Both the position numbers and the translations under genes were made by a program. This document shows positions 51,240 to 59,853 of a stretch of DNA of 64,000 nt, one piece after another. Positions within the stretch are counted from its first letter, which is position 1; every line of letters begins with the position of its first letter. Below the pieces are notes generated by a model. The model did not search any database. It was not told the origin of the DNA and saw nothing but the letters and a program-made list of their open reading frames with translations. Source of the stretch: Bradyrhizobium sp. PSBB068 (GTDB lineage: Bacteria; Pseudomonadota; Alphaproteobacteria; Rhizobiales; Xanthobacteraceae); the NCBI GenBank assembly GCA_016839165.1, contig CP069300.1, forward strand, positions 4,712,001-4,776,000. The letters are read 5' to 3'.

Positions 51240-52304
51240 ATGAATATTGATTCAATATCTGATATCGAAACTCAGGACACCGAGGATACCAGACCTATCC
51301 TCGTCGTGCCCTATGTTTGGATCGGCGATTTCGTGCGCGGCCAGACCGTGGTCCGGGTGTTGCGGAAGCGGTGGCCGAATCGGCCGGTCGACCTCCTGAC
51401 GTCCAGCCTTTGCGCCCCTTTGGTCGATTATATGCCGGGGGTGCGGTCCGCGATCGTGTTCGACCTGCCGCGCAGCCGTTTGGCGCTGGCCCGGCAGCGG
51501 GAGCTGGCGGCCGAGTTCCGGAAGCGGAACTACGCCACCGCGCTGGTGCTGCCGCGGACCTGGAAGTCGGCCATCGCGCCGGCCCTGGCAGGCATCCCCG
51601 AGCGGATCGGCTTCTTCGGCGAAGCGCGGTTCGGCCTGATCAACGCGATGCGGTGGGGTGAAAAGAAGCAGCCGCGCTTCATCGACAAGAACGCCGTACT
51701 GGCATTGCCCGACGGCGCGGCCCGTCCCCCGGAATGGCCGGTGCCGCAGCTTCGGGTTCCGGCCGACGAGGTCAACCGGTGGCGGCAGGCCAACGGCCTC
51801 GGTACCGGTCCGGCCATCGCATTGGGCCCCGGCTCGGTCGGCGCCTCGAAGCGCTGGACCTATTATCCGGAAGCCGCGCGGCTGTTCGCCGAGCGCGGTT
51901 TCGACGTCTGGGTGGTCGGCGGGCCCGGCGAGAAGGCGCTGGCGCAGGAGATTGTGGCAGCCGGCGGCCCACGGATCCGCGATCTCACCGGCACCGATCT
52001 GCGCAACGGCGCGCTGGCGATGGCTGCGGCCAGTGTCGCGATCGCCAACGATTCCGGGCTGATGCACATCGCGGCCGCGATCGGCACCCCGACCATGGGC
52101 ATCTTCGGCCCGACCGATCCCTACCTCTGGGCGCCCCTCAATCCCCTCGCCGCGACGGTGCGACAGACCAGGAGCAAGCTGCCGTGCCAGCCGTGCCAGC
52201 GCACGGTCTGCACCATGAACGACCACCGCTGCATGCGCGACATCGCGGCCGAGGAGGTCGTGGAGATCGCACAGCGCGTGCTGGCTCAGATCAACGCGCG
52301 ATAG
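51240..52304 (+). CDS. waaF: ADP-heptose:LPS heptosyltransferase (GT9), WaaF-like
   Basis: A 354-residue GT9 enzyme. The start is followed by ILVVPYVWIGDFVRGQTVVR (the GD motif of heptosyltransferases), then IALGPGSVGASKRWTYYPEA, ANDSGLMHIAAAIGTPTMGI and FGPTDPYLWAPLNP. The final CQPCQRTVCTMNDHRCMRDI is the cysteine-containing tail typical of heptosyltransferase II. It would add heptose to the LPS inner core on the cytoplasmic face, consistent with hldD and hldE opposite. An in-frame upstream extension to 50973 overlaps hldD and is rejected. The 3' end overlaps the convergent glycosyltransferase gene by 19 bases. Confidence 0.92.
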   Translation: MNIDSISDIETQDTEDTRPILVVPYVWIGDFVRGQTVVRVLRKRWPNRPVDLLTSSLCAPLVDYMPGVRSAIVFDLPRSRLALARQRELAAEFRKRNYATALVLPRTWKSAIAPALAGIPERIGFFGEARFGLINAMRWGEKKQPRFIDKNAVLALPDGAARPPEWPVPQLRVPADEVNRWRQANGLGTGPAIALGPGSVGASKRWTYYPEAARLFAERGFDVWVVGGPGEKALAQEIVAAGGPRIRDLTGTDLRNGALAMAAASVAIANDSGLMHIAAAIGTPTMGIFGPTDPYLWAPLNPLAATVRQTRSKLPCQPCQRTVCTMNDHRCMRDIAAEEVVEIAQRVLAQINAR

Positions 52305-53377
52305 ACCTTGGCGATCGCGCCGGCTTCCGCATCGAGGCTGAACTTATCCACAACTCGTTGGCGCGCCCGCCCGCCCATCGCCGCAGCCGCAGCCGGATCG
52401 CGCATCAAAGGCTCGAGCGTCGCCGCCAGCGCGTCGGCATCCCCGGGCGGCGTCAGCACGCCGGTAACGCCGTCCTCAACCACGAACTCGGCCGCGCCCG
52501 CGCGCGCCGCCACCAGCGCCGCGCCGGCCGACATCGCCTCGATCAAGGTCAGGCCAAAGCCCTCGTTGCGGGAGGTGAAGGCGTAGATCGTCAGCCGCTG
52601 ATACCAGCGCACGACATCCTCGATCGGCAATTCGCCGGTGATGATGATGCGCGATTGCAGCCCGGCGGCCTCGATCTTGCGCTTCAATTCGCCCGCGAAG
52701 GCCAGTTGCTCCGGCACCACGGCGCCGACGATGATTGCGGTGAAATCAGGATAGCGTGGCAGCAGGCGGCACATCGCCTCGACGAACACGTCGCTGCCCT
52801 TCTGCGCGCGCACCCGACCGAAGCAGCCGATCGCGTAGCGGCCCGGCAATCCGCTCTCGGCAAACGCGGCCGCACGATCGGCCGGCGGCGCATAACGGTC
52901 GGTGTCGACGCCGTGCATCACCACCGTGGCCTCGCGCGTCAGGTAGGAGGCCGACAGCGGGCTGGTCGCGATGATCGCGTCCATGTTGCGGATCAGCCAG
53001 CGCGTCAACCAGGTGTGATGACGCTGCGCGGCCGAGGTGAACAGCAGTTTCAACGGCCAGCCGAGCGCGCGCAGCGCGAGCCCCGCAATCATCTCGTCGT
53101 TGCGCCGCGCGTGCCAGATCAGTGGCCGCGCGCGCCGCCACAGCCGCATCAGATCGACAAATCCCATCGCATCGATGCCGTCGGGGCGATGCGAGCCGAG
53201 CCAGCCTGCGCGAAACATCTTTGCAAGCTTCGGTGCAACCATGCGGTTGGTCGCAGTGACACCGGAATAACGCCGGTGCAGATTGGGCACGATGAGCTCG
53301 AGCTCGCCGGCAGCTGTGTTCTCGATCGGCACGCAAGTCTCCGTTTCGCGCCAGTTCCTATACGCAACATTAAGCAT
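52286..53377 (-). CDS. GT4-family LPS core glycosyltransferase (LpcC-like)
   Basis: A 363-residue GT-B enzyme. The N-terminal segment VPNLHRRYSGVTATNRMVAP resembles rhizobial LpcC, the mannosyltransferase acting on the Kdo region of the LPS core. The C-terminal donor site is FTSRNEGFGLTLIEAMSAGA, with CFGRVRAQKGSDVFVEAMCR as the interdomain loop, both standard for GT4. With manC at 39359 a mannosyl transfer is plausible. ATG 53377 and GTG 53332 are possible starts. The 3' end overlaps waaF by 19 bases; the start is divergent from galE (86 bases). Confidence 0.83.
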   Translation of the reverse strand: MLNVAYRNWRETETCVPIENTAAGELELIVPNLHRRYSGVTATNRMVAPKLAKMFRAGWLGSHRPDGIDAMGFVDLMRLWRRARPLIWHARRNDEMIAGLALRALGWPLKLLFTSAAQRHHTWLTRWLIRNMDAIIATSPLSASYLTREATVVMHGVDTDRYAPPADRAAAFAESGLPGRYAIGCFGRVRAQKGSDVFVEAMCRLLPRYPDFTAIIVGAVVPEQLAFAGELKRKIEAAGLQSRIIITGELPIEDVVRWYQRLTIYAFTSRNEGFGLTLIEAMSAGAALVAARAGAAEFVVEDGVTGVLTPPGDADALAATLEPLMRDPAAAAAMGGRARQRVVDKFSLDAEAGAIAKVYRALI

Positions 53378-53463
53378 AGTGGCCAGTTCGGCCGCGGCGA
53401 AACCCCCTCTTCACCGCACTCCCGCTAGCATCGCCCGTTAAAGATATCGGGAGAGCTCTAGAC

Positions 53464-54477
53464 ATGACCGTGCTCGTGACCGGCGGTGCCGGCTATATCG
53501 GAAGTCACATGGTCCATGCGCTGGTCGATGCCGGCGAGAGCGTCGTCGTGGTCGACAATCTCTCCACCGGCTTCTCTGCGTTCCTGCCCGAAGTCGTGCC
53601 GCTGTTCATCGGCGATGCCGGCGACGAGAACCTCGTCGAGGGCGTGATCGCACAGCACGGCATCGACAGCATCATCCATTTCGCCGGCTCGGTGGTGGTG
53701 CCGGACTCAATGCGCGATCCGCTCGGTTACTACCGCAACAACACCATGACGACGCGCAGCCTGCTCAACGCCGCGGTGAGGGGCGGCGTTAGCCGCTTCA
53801 TCTTCTCTTCGACAGCCGCGGTGTACGGCAATCCGGACCAGGTGCCGGTGCCGGAAATTGCGCCGACGCGTCCGTTGTCGCCCTACGGCTCGTCGAAGCT
53901 GATGACCGAGATCATGCTGCACGATGTCGCATCGGCCCATGGTATGAGCTACGTCGTGCTGCGCTACTTCAACGTCGCCGGTGCCGACCCGAAGGGCCGC
54001 GTCGGGCTATCCACCATCGGCGCCACCCACCTGCTCAAGATCGCGGTCGAGGCCGCGACCGGCCAGCGCGCCAAGATCGACGTGTTCGGCACCGACTATC
54101 CGACCCAGGACGGCAGCTGCGTGCGCGACTTCATCCATGTCAGCGACCTGGTCGAGGCGCACCGCTCGGCGCTGGCCTATCTGCGCAGCGGCGGGCAATC
54201 GGTGACGATGAATTGCGGTTACGGCCGCGGCTATTCCGTGCTCGAGACCATCGAGGCGGTGCGCCGGGTCTCGATGCGCAATTTCGCGGTCGCCTACGCC
54301 GCGCGCCGGCCCGGCGACATCATGACCATGGTGGCCGACACCACCAGGATCCGTTCAGCCCTCGACTGGACCCCGCGCTACGATGATCTCGAGACCATCG
54401 CGAGCCATGCGCTGGCCTGGGAGGAGAAGCTGTTCCGGGAACGCGGCGGCTCCGCCCGGCAGGCAGAATCGGCCTAA
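53464..54477 (+). CDS. galE: UDP-glucose 4-epimerase
   Basis: A 337-residue extended-SDR enzyme with VLVTGGAGYIGSHMVHALVD, VVVDNLSTGF, IIHFAGSVVVPDSM, FSSTAAVYGNPDQVPVPE and PYGSSKLMTE (catalytic Tyr and Lys), followed by YFNVAGADPKGRVG and TQDGSCVRDFIHVSDL. These match bacterial GalE that interconverts UDP-glucose and UDP-galactose; action on the N-acetyl forms is also possible. A GGGAGAG ribosome-binding site precedes the ATG. It supplies galactose-type precursors to the surrounding LPS genes and stands 97 bases before the exporter gene on the same strand. Confidence 0.94.
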   Translation: MTVLVTGGAGYIGSHMVHALVDAGESVVVVDNLSTGFSAFLPEVVPLFIGDAGDENLVEGVIAQHGIDSIIHFAGSVVVPDSMRDPLGYYRNNTMTTRSLLNAAVRGGVSRFIFSSTAAVYGNPDQVPVPEIAPTRPLSPYGSSKLMTEIMLHDVASAHGMSYVVLRYFNVAGADPKGRVGLSTIGATHLLKIAVEAATGQRAKIDVFGTDYPTQDGSCVRDFIHVSDLVEAHRSALAYLRSGGQSVTMNCGYGRGYSVLETIEAVRRVSMRNFAVAYAARRPGDIMTMVADTTRIRSALDWTPRYDDLETIASHALAWEEKLFRERGGSARQAESA

Positions 54478-54574
54478 AAATCAAGCCGTTATTGTGCTTG
54501 AAAAAGCCCCGCCAAGCGGGCAAGGAGGTCCGCAACCCTGACGGCCGGCGCTGCCCGCCGTCAATGGAAAGCGG

Positions 54575-56386
54575 ATGGCTCAGTTTCCAAAGAAAATTAC
54601 CGACGATCCCTATGGCGCGGCGATCCTGATCCGCCGCCTGATCATGGAACAAGGGATTACCTACTGGCGGCGCTATCTGATGGCGTTCGGCCTGATGGCG
54701 ATCGCGGCCGGCTCGACCGCCGGCGCCACCTATGTCCTCGGCCAGGTGATCAACCAGGCCTATGTCGACAAGAACATCCCCGGCATCGCCATGTTCGCCG
54801 GGATCACGGTGGTGCTGCTGTTCATCAAGGGTGTGGCGACCTACGGCCACATGGTGATCCTGAACAAGATCTCGAACGCCATTCTCGCCAGCAATCAGCG
54901 GCAATTATTCGCCAAGCTGATGAGCGAGAGCATCGGCTTCTTCTCGCAGCGGCACTCGTCGGAGTTCCTGGCGCGGCTCACCGCCGGCGCCAAGTCGATC
55001 ACCGACGTGCTCAACATGCTGGTGAATGCGATCGGCCGCGACTTCCTGATGCTGATCAGCATGCTCGCCGTGATGGTGTGGCAGGATCCGCTGATGTCGT
55101 TCATCGGGCTCGTGGCGGTGCCGCCGGCGATGCTGATGCTGCGCAAGCTGGTGAAGCGGATCAAGGGGCTCGCCTACAACCAGTTCACCGGCACCGCCGA
55201 CATCATGGAGACGATGCAGGAATCGCTGCAGGGGATCCGCACCGTGAAGGCGTTCACGCTGGAAGACGCCATGCAGCAGCGGATCGACGAGCACATCGCG
55301 ACCGTCGAGAACAACGCCAACAAGATGGCGCGCGTCGCCAACCGCTCCAACCCGCTGATGGAGATGCTCGGCGGCTTTGCCGTCGCCGGCTGCCTGATGT
55401 ATGGCGGCTACAGCGTGGTGGCGCTCGGCTCGACGCCGGGCCAGTTCTTCACGTTCCTGACCGCCTTCCTGATGGCGACCGAGCCGGCGAAGCGGCTGGC
55501 GCGGCTCAACATCGACCTCAACAGCCAGCTGGTCGGCGCGCGGATGCTGCTCGAGGTGGTCGACAGCCCGGCCAGCGAGCAGGCCGACGACGACAAGCCG
55601 GCGCTGAAACTCTCCGACGCGCGGATCGAGCTGCGCGACGTCAACTTCGCCTATCGGCCCGGCGAGCCGGTGCTGAACCGCATGAGCTTCACAGCCGAGC
55701 CCGGCAAGGTCACCGCGCTGGTCGGCCCCTCCGGCGGCGGCAAATCGACGGTGCTCGCCTTGCTGCTGCGCTTCTTCGAGACGCGCGAGGGCGACATCCT
55801 GATCGACGGACAGTCGATCCTGTCGGTCTCACGCAGATCGCTGCGCCAGCAGACCGCCTATGTCGGCCAGGACGTCTATCTGTTCCGCGACACCATCCGC
55901 GCCAACATCGCTTTCGGCAAGGGCGGCGCCACCGAGGCCGAGATCATCGACGCGGCCACGGCCGCCTGCGCGCATGACTTCATCATGAGCTTCCCGCTCG
56001 GTTACGACACGCCGGTCGGCGAGCACGGCGCCCAGCTGTCCGGCGGCCAGCGCCAGCGCATCGCGGTCGCCCGCGCGCTGATCAAGAACGCGCCGATCAT
56101 CCTGCTCGACGAGGCCACCGCCGCACTCGACTCGGAGTCCGAGAAGCAGGTGCAGGAGGCGATCGAGCATCTCTGCCAGGGCCGCACCACGATCGTGATC
56201 GCGCACCGCCTGCACACCATCATGCATGCGGATGCGATCCTGGTGGTCGAGGGTGGCGAGATCGTCGAGCGCGGGCGTCACGAGGAACTGCTGCGCCGTG
56301 GCGGCCGCTACGCCTCGTTCTTCCGCTTGCAGCACCACCACGACCCGTCGCCGCTGGCACTGGCGCCGATCAGCGCCACCGGCTAG
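54575..56386 (+). CDS. MsbA-like ABC exporter (fused membrane and ATPase domains)
   Basis: A 603-residue half transporter. Residues about 40-320 contain six membrane segments; the ATPase domain has Walker A VGPSGGGKSTVLALLLRFF, signature AQLSGGQRQRIAVARALIKN and Walker B IILLDEATAALDSESEKQV with the switch histidine in IVIAHRLHTIM. The family includes MsbA (lipid A-core flippase), and the LPS-gene context favours that use, but peptide, glucan or drug export is possible. It follows galE by 97 bases. The N-terminal PKKITDDPYGAAILIRRLIM is typical of alphaproteobacterial MsbA relatives. A homodimer is expected. Confidence 0.88.
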   Translation: MAQFPKKITDDPYGAAILIRRLIMEQGITYWRRYLMAFGLMAIAAGSTAGATYVLGQVINQAYVDKNIPGIAMFAGITVVLLFIKGVATYGHMVILNKISNAILASNQRQLFAKLMSESIGFFSQRHSSEFLARLTAGAKSITDVLNMLVNAIGRDFLMLISMLAVMVWQDPLMSFIGLVAVPPAMLMLRKLVKRIKGLAYNQFTGTADIMETMQESLQGIRTVKAFTLEDAMQQRIDEHIATVENNANKMARVANRSNPLMEMLGGFAVAGCLMYGGYSVVALGSTPGQFFTFLTAFLMATEPAKRLARLNIDLNSQLVGARMLLEVVDSPASEQADDDKPALKLSDARIELRDVNFAYRPGEPVLNRMSFTAEPGKVTALVGPSGGGKSTVLALLLRFFETREGDILIDGQSILSVSRRSLRQQTAYVGQDVYLFRDTIRANIAFGKGGATEAEIIDAATAACAHDFIMSFPLGYDTPVGEHGAQLSGGQRQRIAVARALIKNAPIILLDEATAALDSESEKQVQEAIEHLCQGRTTIVIAHRLHTIMHADAILVVEGGEIVERGRHEELLRRGGRYASFFRLQHHHDPSPLALAPISATG

Positions 56387-56423
56387 ACCAGTCGAACTTC
56401 ACCTCAAGAGCAGCGAGACCCAC

Positions 56424-57125
56424 ATGAACGCCGCCTCCACCGTCATCCCGCTTCCCCCGCAGCCCTCGCTTCCCGTCGTCGGCGAGACCGGCGTCTATCC
56501 GGTTCGCCGCATCTGGTGCGTCGGCCGCAACTATCTCGAGCATATCAGGGAGATGGGCAATGACGAGCGTGCGCCGCCGTTCTTCTTCGGCAAGCATGCC
56601 GACATGCTGGTGCCTGACGGCGCGACGATCCCCTACCCGCCGCTGACCAAGGACCTGCATCATGAGGTCGAGCTGGTGGTGGCGATGAAGAGCGGCGGGC
56701 TGAACATTCCCGCCGACAAGGCGCTCGAGCATGTCTACGGCTATGCCGTCGGCATCGACCTGACCCGCCGCGACCTGCAGATCGCCTCGCGCAAGAAGGA
56801 GCGGCCCTGGGAGGTCGGCAAGTCGTTCGACTATTCGGCGCCCTGCTCCGCGATCCAGCCGGCTTCCAAGATCGGACATCCGACCGCGGGCAAGATCTGG
56901 CTCACCGTCAACGGCAAGGAAGCCCAGAAGGGCGACCTCACCGAACTGATCTGGAACGTGCCGGAGATCATCTGGCAGCTCTCGCAGCAGGTGAAGCTCG
57001 CCGCCGGCGACATCATCATGACCGGTACGCCCGCCGGGGTCTCGCAGCTGCAGGTCGGCGACAAGCTCGAATGCGGCGTCGACGGCGTCGGCACGCTCGC
57101 CGTGACGATCGGCAAGCCGGAATAA
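56424..57125 (+). CDS. Fumarylacetoacetate hydrolase family protein
   Basis: A 233-residue FAH-fold enzyme. IWCVGRNYLEHIREMGN, FFFGKHADMLVPDGATIPYP, DLHHEVELVVAMK (metal-binding glutamates), GYAVGIDLTRRDLQIASRKK (metal-binding aspartate) and IIMTGTPAGVSQL follow in family order. Small family members of this length act as acylpyruvases, oxaloacetate decarboxylases or maleylpyruvate hydrolases. The gene follows the exporter by 37 bases and ends in a terminator, so it may be co-transcribed with the exporter though functionally unrelated. The exact substrate is not predictable. Confidence 0.9.
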   Translation: MNAASTVIPLPPQPSLPVVGETGVYPVRRIWCVGRNYLEHIREMGNDERAPPFFFGKHADMLVPDGATIPYPPLTKDLHHEVELVVAMKSGGLNIPADKALEHVYGYAVGIDLTRRDLQIASRKKERPWEVGKSFDYSAPCSAIQPASKIGHPTAGKIWLTVNGKEAQKGDLTELIWNVPEIIWQLSQQVKLAAGDIIMTGTPAGVSQLQVGDKLECGVDGVGTLAVTIGKPE

Positions 57126-57153
57126 CCAGCCTCTGAGAATGAGGCCAAGCCAG

Positions 57154-57182
57154 AAGCCCCGGACCTGACGTCCGGGGCTTTT
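57154..57182 (+). terminator. Hairpin terminator after the FAH-family gene
   Basis: An 11-bp perfect stem (57154-57164 with 57170-57180) with a CTGAC loop ends in a TTTT run (57179-57182). It closes the galE-exporter-FAH region on the plus strand and sits between convergent genes. Confidence 0.85.
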
Positions 57183-57194
57183 CGTTGCGTGTGG

Positions 57195-57422
57195 TCAACG
57201 CATCGTACCGGGCATGCAGGGCGGTTCGGTGAAGGGCGCGGTTGCGAACGATCCGACGTTCGGCGCGCGCACGCAGTCGGTGGTCTTGTTGCTGACCGGC
57301 GTCGTCGCCGGCGTCGCGGCATGAGCGCGCCGCGCCGCAGCATTGTGGGCGGCCGCCGACGCCTGAGCCGAATACGCAGCTGCCGCAACCAGCGCAAGTG
57401 CCGCGAAGGTCAATTTGGTCAT
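57195..57422 (-). CDS. Small exported protein with two cysteines, unknown function
   Basis: A 75-residue protein starting MTKLTFAALALVAAAAYSAQ, a signal peptide; the mature peptide of about 50 residues is Ala/Pro/Thr-rich with two cysteines (TTDCVRAPNVG and TEPPCMPGTMR), likely disulfide-bonded. The ATG at 57422 has a GGAGAA ribosome-binding site seven bases upstream, which supports it as a real gene and decides the start over an upstream ATG at 57437. No family is recognised. It is divergent from the next small exported gene. Confidence 0.65.
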   Translation of the reverse strand: MTKLTFAALALVAAAAYSAQASAAAHNAAARRAHAATPATTPVSNKTTDCVRAPNVGSFATAPFTEPPCMPGTMR

Positions 57423-57626
57423 AGGATTTCTCCGCATGGGTGAAGCCGACCAAGCTCGGCTCCTGTGACCAAGGAGCGTCAGCGCCCCAGGATTATTTCA
57501 TCACGCGCGATCACCGAACCGCGAGCGCCGCATCACATCGGGCGGATCGGGGAATATCGAAACGTGCGAGGCATTCCATTCATCAGGGCCGCACGCAAAC
57601 GCGGCGGCGACGGCACGGAGAGTCTC

Positions 57627-57899
57627 ATGTTCGAGCTTCGACGATTTGGCAGACAGCTTGGCTTGGCTGCTATCCTGTCGGCGGCAACGGCAACATCCTG
57701 TTTCGCGCAGCCGACAATCCAGGAGCCCAGCGTCTACGCAGCAAACGAAACCGCGACGCGGCCATGGTCGGCGCCGGTCGGCCATCGCCAGCCGCACGCC
57801 GCCGACGTCCCGGCAACGACGGCCACGTCGCAGCAGATCATCGATCAGGAAGACGCGATGGTTGACCGCAGGATCAGGGGCATTTGCCGCGGCTGCTAG
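57627..57899 (+). CDS. Small exported protein, unknown function
   Basis: A 90-residue protein: a signal peptide (LGLAAILSAATATSCFAQ, residues 11-28) and a mature part of 62 residues ending in QQIIDQEDAMVDRRIRGICR plus Gly-Cys. ATG 57627 is preceded by GGAG at six bases; an in-frame start at 57465 would bury the signal peptide. Two cysteines near the C-terminus could form a bridge or be modified. No family is recognised. Its stop lies 25 bases from the convergent malic enzyme gene. Confidence 0.6.
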   Translation: MFELRRFGRQLGLAAILSAATATSCFAQPTIQEPSVYAANETATRPWSAPVGHRQPHAADVPATTATSQQIIDQEDAMVDRRIRGICRGC

Positions 57900-57924
57900 G
57901 CTGACGACGTCGCGGCATCCGCGA

Positions 57925-59628
57925 TCAGGTCGCGTTCCCGCCCGTGCGCCGATACGGCACGTAGCGCGGGGTCCAGACCTTGGCCTGGATGCGCGCCTCG
58001 ACCTCGTCGATCGGAACATCCTTGGCGAGCCCTTCCTTGTGCGCCTGCAACGCCACCGCCAGCGCAACCGTCTGCGACACCTCGCGCAGCGCGCTGACCG
58101 GCGGCAGCAGATTGTGCTTCGGATTGTTGCGGGCCGGCGAGACGCTGGCCAGTGCCTTGGCGGCGGCCATGAACATCCCGTCGCTGATCCGGCTGGCGCC
58201 GACCGCAAGCGCGCCGACACCGACGCCAGGGAAGATGTAGGAATTGTTGGTCTGGTCGACCTTGAAGCGCGCGCCATCGCGGGTGATCGGCGGGAACGGG
58301 CTGCCGACGCCGATCAGCGCCCGCCCCTCGGTCCATGCCTCGATGTCGGCCGGCGTCGCCTCCTCGCGCGAGGTCGGGTTCGACAGCGGGAAGATCACCG
58401 GCCGCTTGTTGCACTCGGCCATCGCGCGGACGATCGGCTCGGAGAATGCGCCGGCCTGGCCGGAGACGCCGATCAGGACCGTCGGCTTGGCGTTGCGCAC
58501 GACGTCGAGCAGCGCGATCTTGTCGGGATGGCTGAGCTGCCAGCCGGCAATCGCCTGCTTGTTCTGCACGAAAGGCAGCTGGAACGGCGCGAGCCCGCTC
58601 ATGCCCTCGAGCAACAGCCCGTCGCGGTCGACCATGAAGAAGCGCTTCGCCGCATCGCTCTCCGAGAGGCCGGCATCGACCATCGCGGCGCGGATCAGGC
58701 TGGCAATGCCGCAGCCGGCGGAGCCTGCGCCGAGCACGGCGACGCGCTGCTCGGTCAGCGGCACGCCGGTGACGTTGATCGCAGACAGCAAGGCGCCGGT
58801 CGCCACCGCCGCGGTGCCCTGGATGTCGTCGTTGAAGGTCAGGAGCCGGTCGCGATAGCGCTCGAGCATCCGCGTCGCATTGTTCTTGGCGAAATCTTCC
58901 CATTGCAGCAGGACGTGCGGCCAGCGCTTCACGACAGCCGAGACGAACGCCTCGATGAAATCGTCATATTGCTGGCCGCGGACGCGCTCGTTGCGCCAGC
59001 CGATATAGAGCGGATCGGCCAGGCAGTCGGGATTGTCGGTGCCGACATCGAGCATGATCGGCAGCGTAGTCGCGGGGTGAAGGCCGCCGCAGCCGGTGTA
59101 GAGCGCAAGCTTGCCGATCGGGATGCCCATGCCGCCGGCGCCCTGGTCGCCGAGACCAAGGATGCGCTCGCCGTCGGTCACCACGATGGCCTCGACGTGA
59201 TCGAAGCGCGGATGGGCGAAGATGCGGTCGATCCGGTGCTGGTGCGGAATGCTGAGGAACAGCCCGCGTGGCTTGCGAAACAGCCGGCTGAATTTTTGGC
59301 AGCCCTCACCGACGGTCGGCGTGTAGACGATCGGCAGCAGCTCTTCCAGGTTGCTGACCAGGAGCGCGTAGAACAGAGTCTCGTTGGTGTCCTGCAGCTC
59401 GCGCAGAAAGGCATAGCGCTCGATGTCGGTCTCGTAGCCGCGCAATGCCTCGAGGCGGCGCGAGACCTGCTCGTCCAGCGTCAGGATGTTGGGCGGCAGC
59501 AGGCCGTGCAGGTCGAACGCCTCGCGCTCGGCCTCGGAGAACGCCGTACCCTTGTTCAGCTGCGGATCGGCCAACAGCTCGTAGCCGCTCAGCGCGGTAG
59601 TGGCAAAATCTGCAGCGGTCTGCAACAT
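57925..59628 (-). CDS. NAD-type malic enzyme
   Basis: A 567-residue enzyme of the large bacterial/eukaryotic-like malic enzyme class. The N-terminal domain has the catalytic tyrosine in IVYTPTVGEGC; ERILGLGDQGAGGMGIPIGK holds the catalytic region and nucleotide contacts, WEDFAKNNATRMLERYRD and FNDDIQGTAAV the metal site, and VLGAGSAGCGIASLI the NAD-binding Rossmann motif. It decarboxylates malate to pyruvate in the cytoplasm, feeding acetyl-CoA during growth on C4-dicarboxylates, a key reaction in bacteroids. No phosphotransacetylase-like extension is present, unlike the chimeric rhizobial DME/TME enzymes. ATG 59628 follows AGGGGA. Confidence 0.93.
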   Translation of the reverse strand: MLQTAADFATTALSGYELLADPQLNKGTAFSEAEREAFDLHGLLPPNILTLDEQVSRRLEALRGYETDIERYAFLRELQDTNETLFYALLVSNLEELLPIVYTPTVGEGCQKFSRLFRKPRGLFLSIPHQHRIDRIFAHPRFDHVEAIVVTDGERILGLGDQGAGGMGIPIGKLALYTGCGGLHPATTLPIMLDVGTDNPDCLADPLYIGWRNERVRGQQYDDFIEAFVSAVVKRWPHVLLQWEDFAKNNATRMLERYRDRLLTFNDDIQGTAAVATGALLSAINVTGVPLTEQRVAVLGAGSAGCGIASLIRAAMVDAGLSESDAAKRFFMVDRDGLLLEGMSGLAPFQLPFVQNKQAIAGWQLSHPDKIALLDVVRNAKPTVLIGVSGQAGAFSEPIVRAMAECNKRPVIFPLSNPTSREEATPADIEAWTEGRALIGVGSPFPPITRDGARFKVDQTNNSYIFPGVGVGALAVGASRISDGMFMAAAKALASVSPARNNPKHNLLPPVSALREVSQTVALAVALQAHKEGLAKDVPIDEVEARIQAKVWTPRYVPYRRTGGNAT

Positions 59629-59760
59629 GACAATATCCCCTCGATACGAAACGCCGAGTGAAACTGTATCACCGCCGCGCAACGGATCGGAGACAAAACC
59701 CATCCGGGGCGAGATGGCCAGCCAAAGATGCGTGAAGTCCGGGGCGAGCGCCCAAAGACA

Positions 59761-59786
59761 AAGCCCCGGATCGCTCCGGGGCTTTT
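59761..59786 (-). terminator. Hairpin terminator after the lpxO-like gene
   Basis: A 10-bp perfect stem (59761-59770 with 59775-59784), four-base loop, flanked by A residues on the left and TT on the right, lies 68 bases after the stop of the minus-strand hydroxylase gene. It separates that gene from the malic enzyme gene downstream. Confidence 0.75.
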
Positions 59787-59853
59787 GCTTTCCTGCATCA
59801 AGCGCAGGGATTGCTCGGTCGCAGGCCGGAGGGAACGCAATCCGCCCCGCGCA

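Noticed and set aside
48317-51250. A 977-codon plus-strand open frame opposite hldE and hldD
   Set aside because: hldE and hldD are unmistakable on the minus strand. The frame has no motif and ends where waaF begins in another frame.
57646-59661. A 671-codon plus-strand open frame opposite the malic enzyme
   Set aside because: The malic enzyme motifs are complete on the minus strand, and the antisense frame is a GC artefact.
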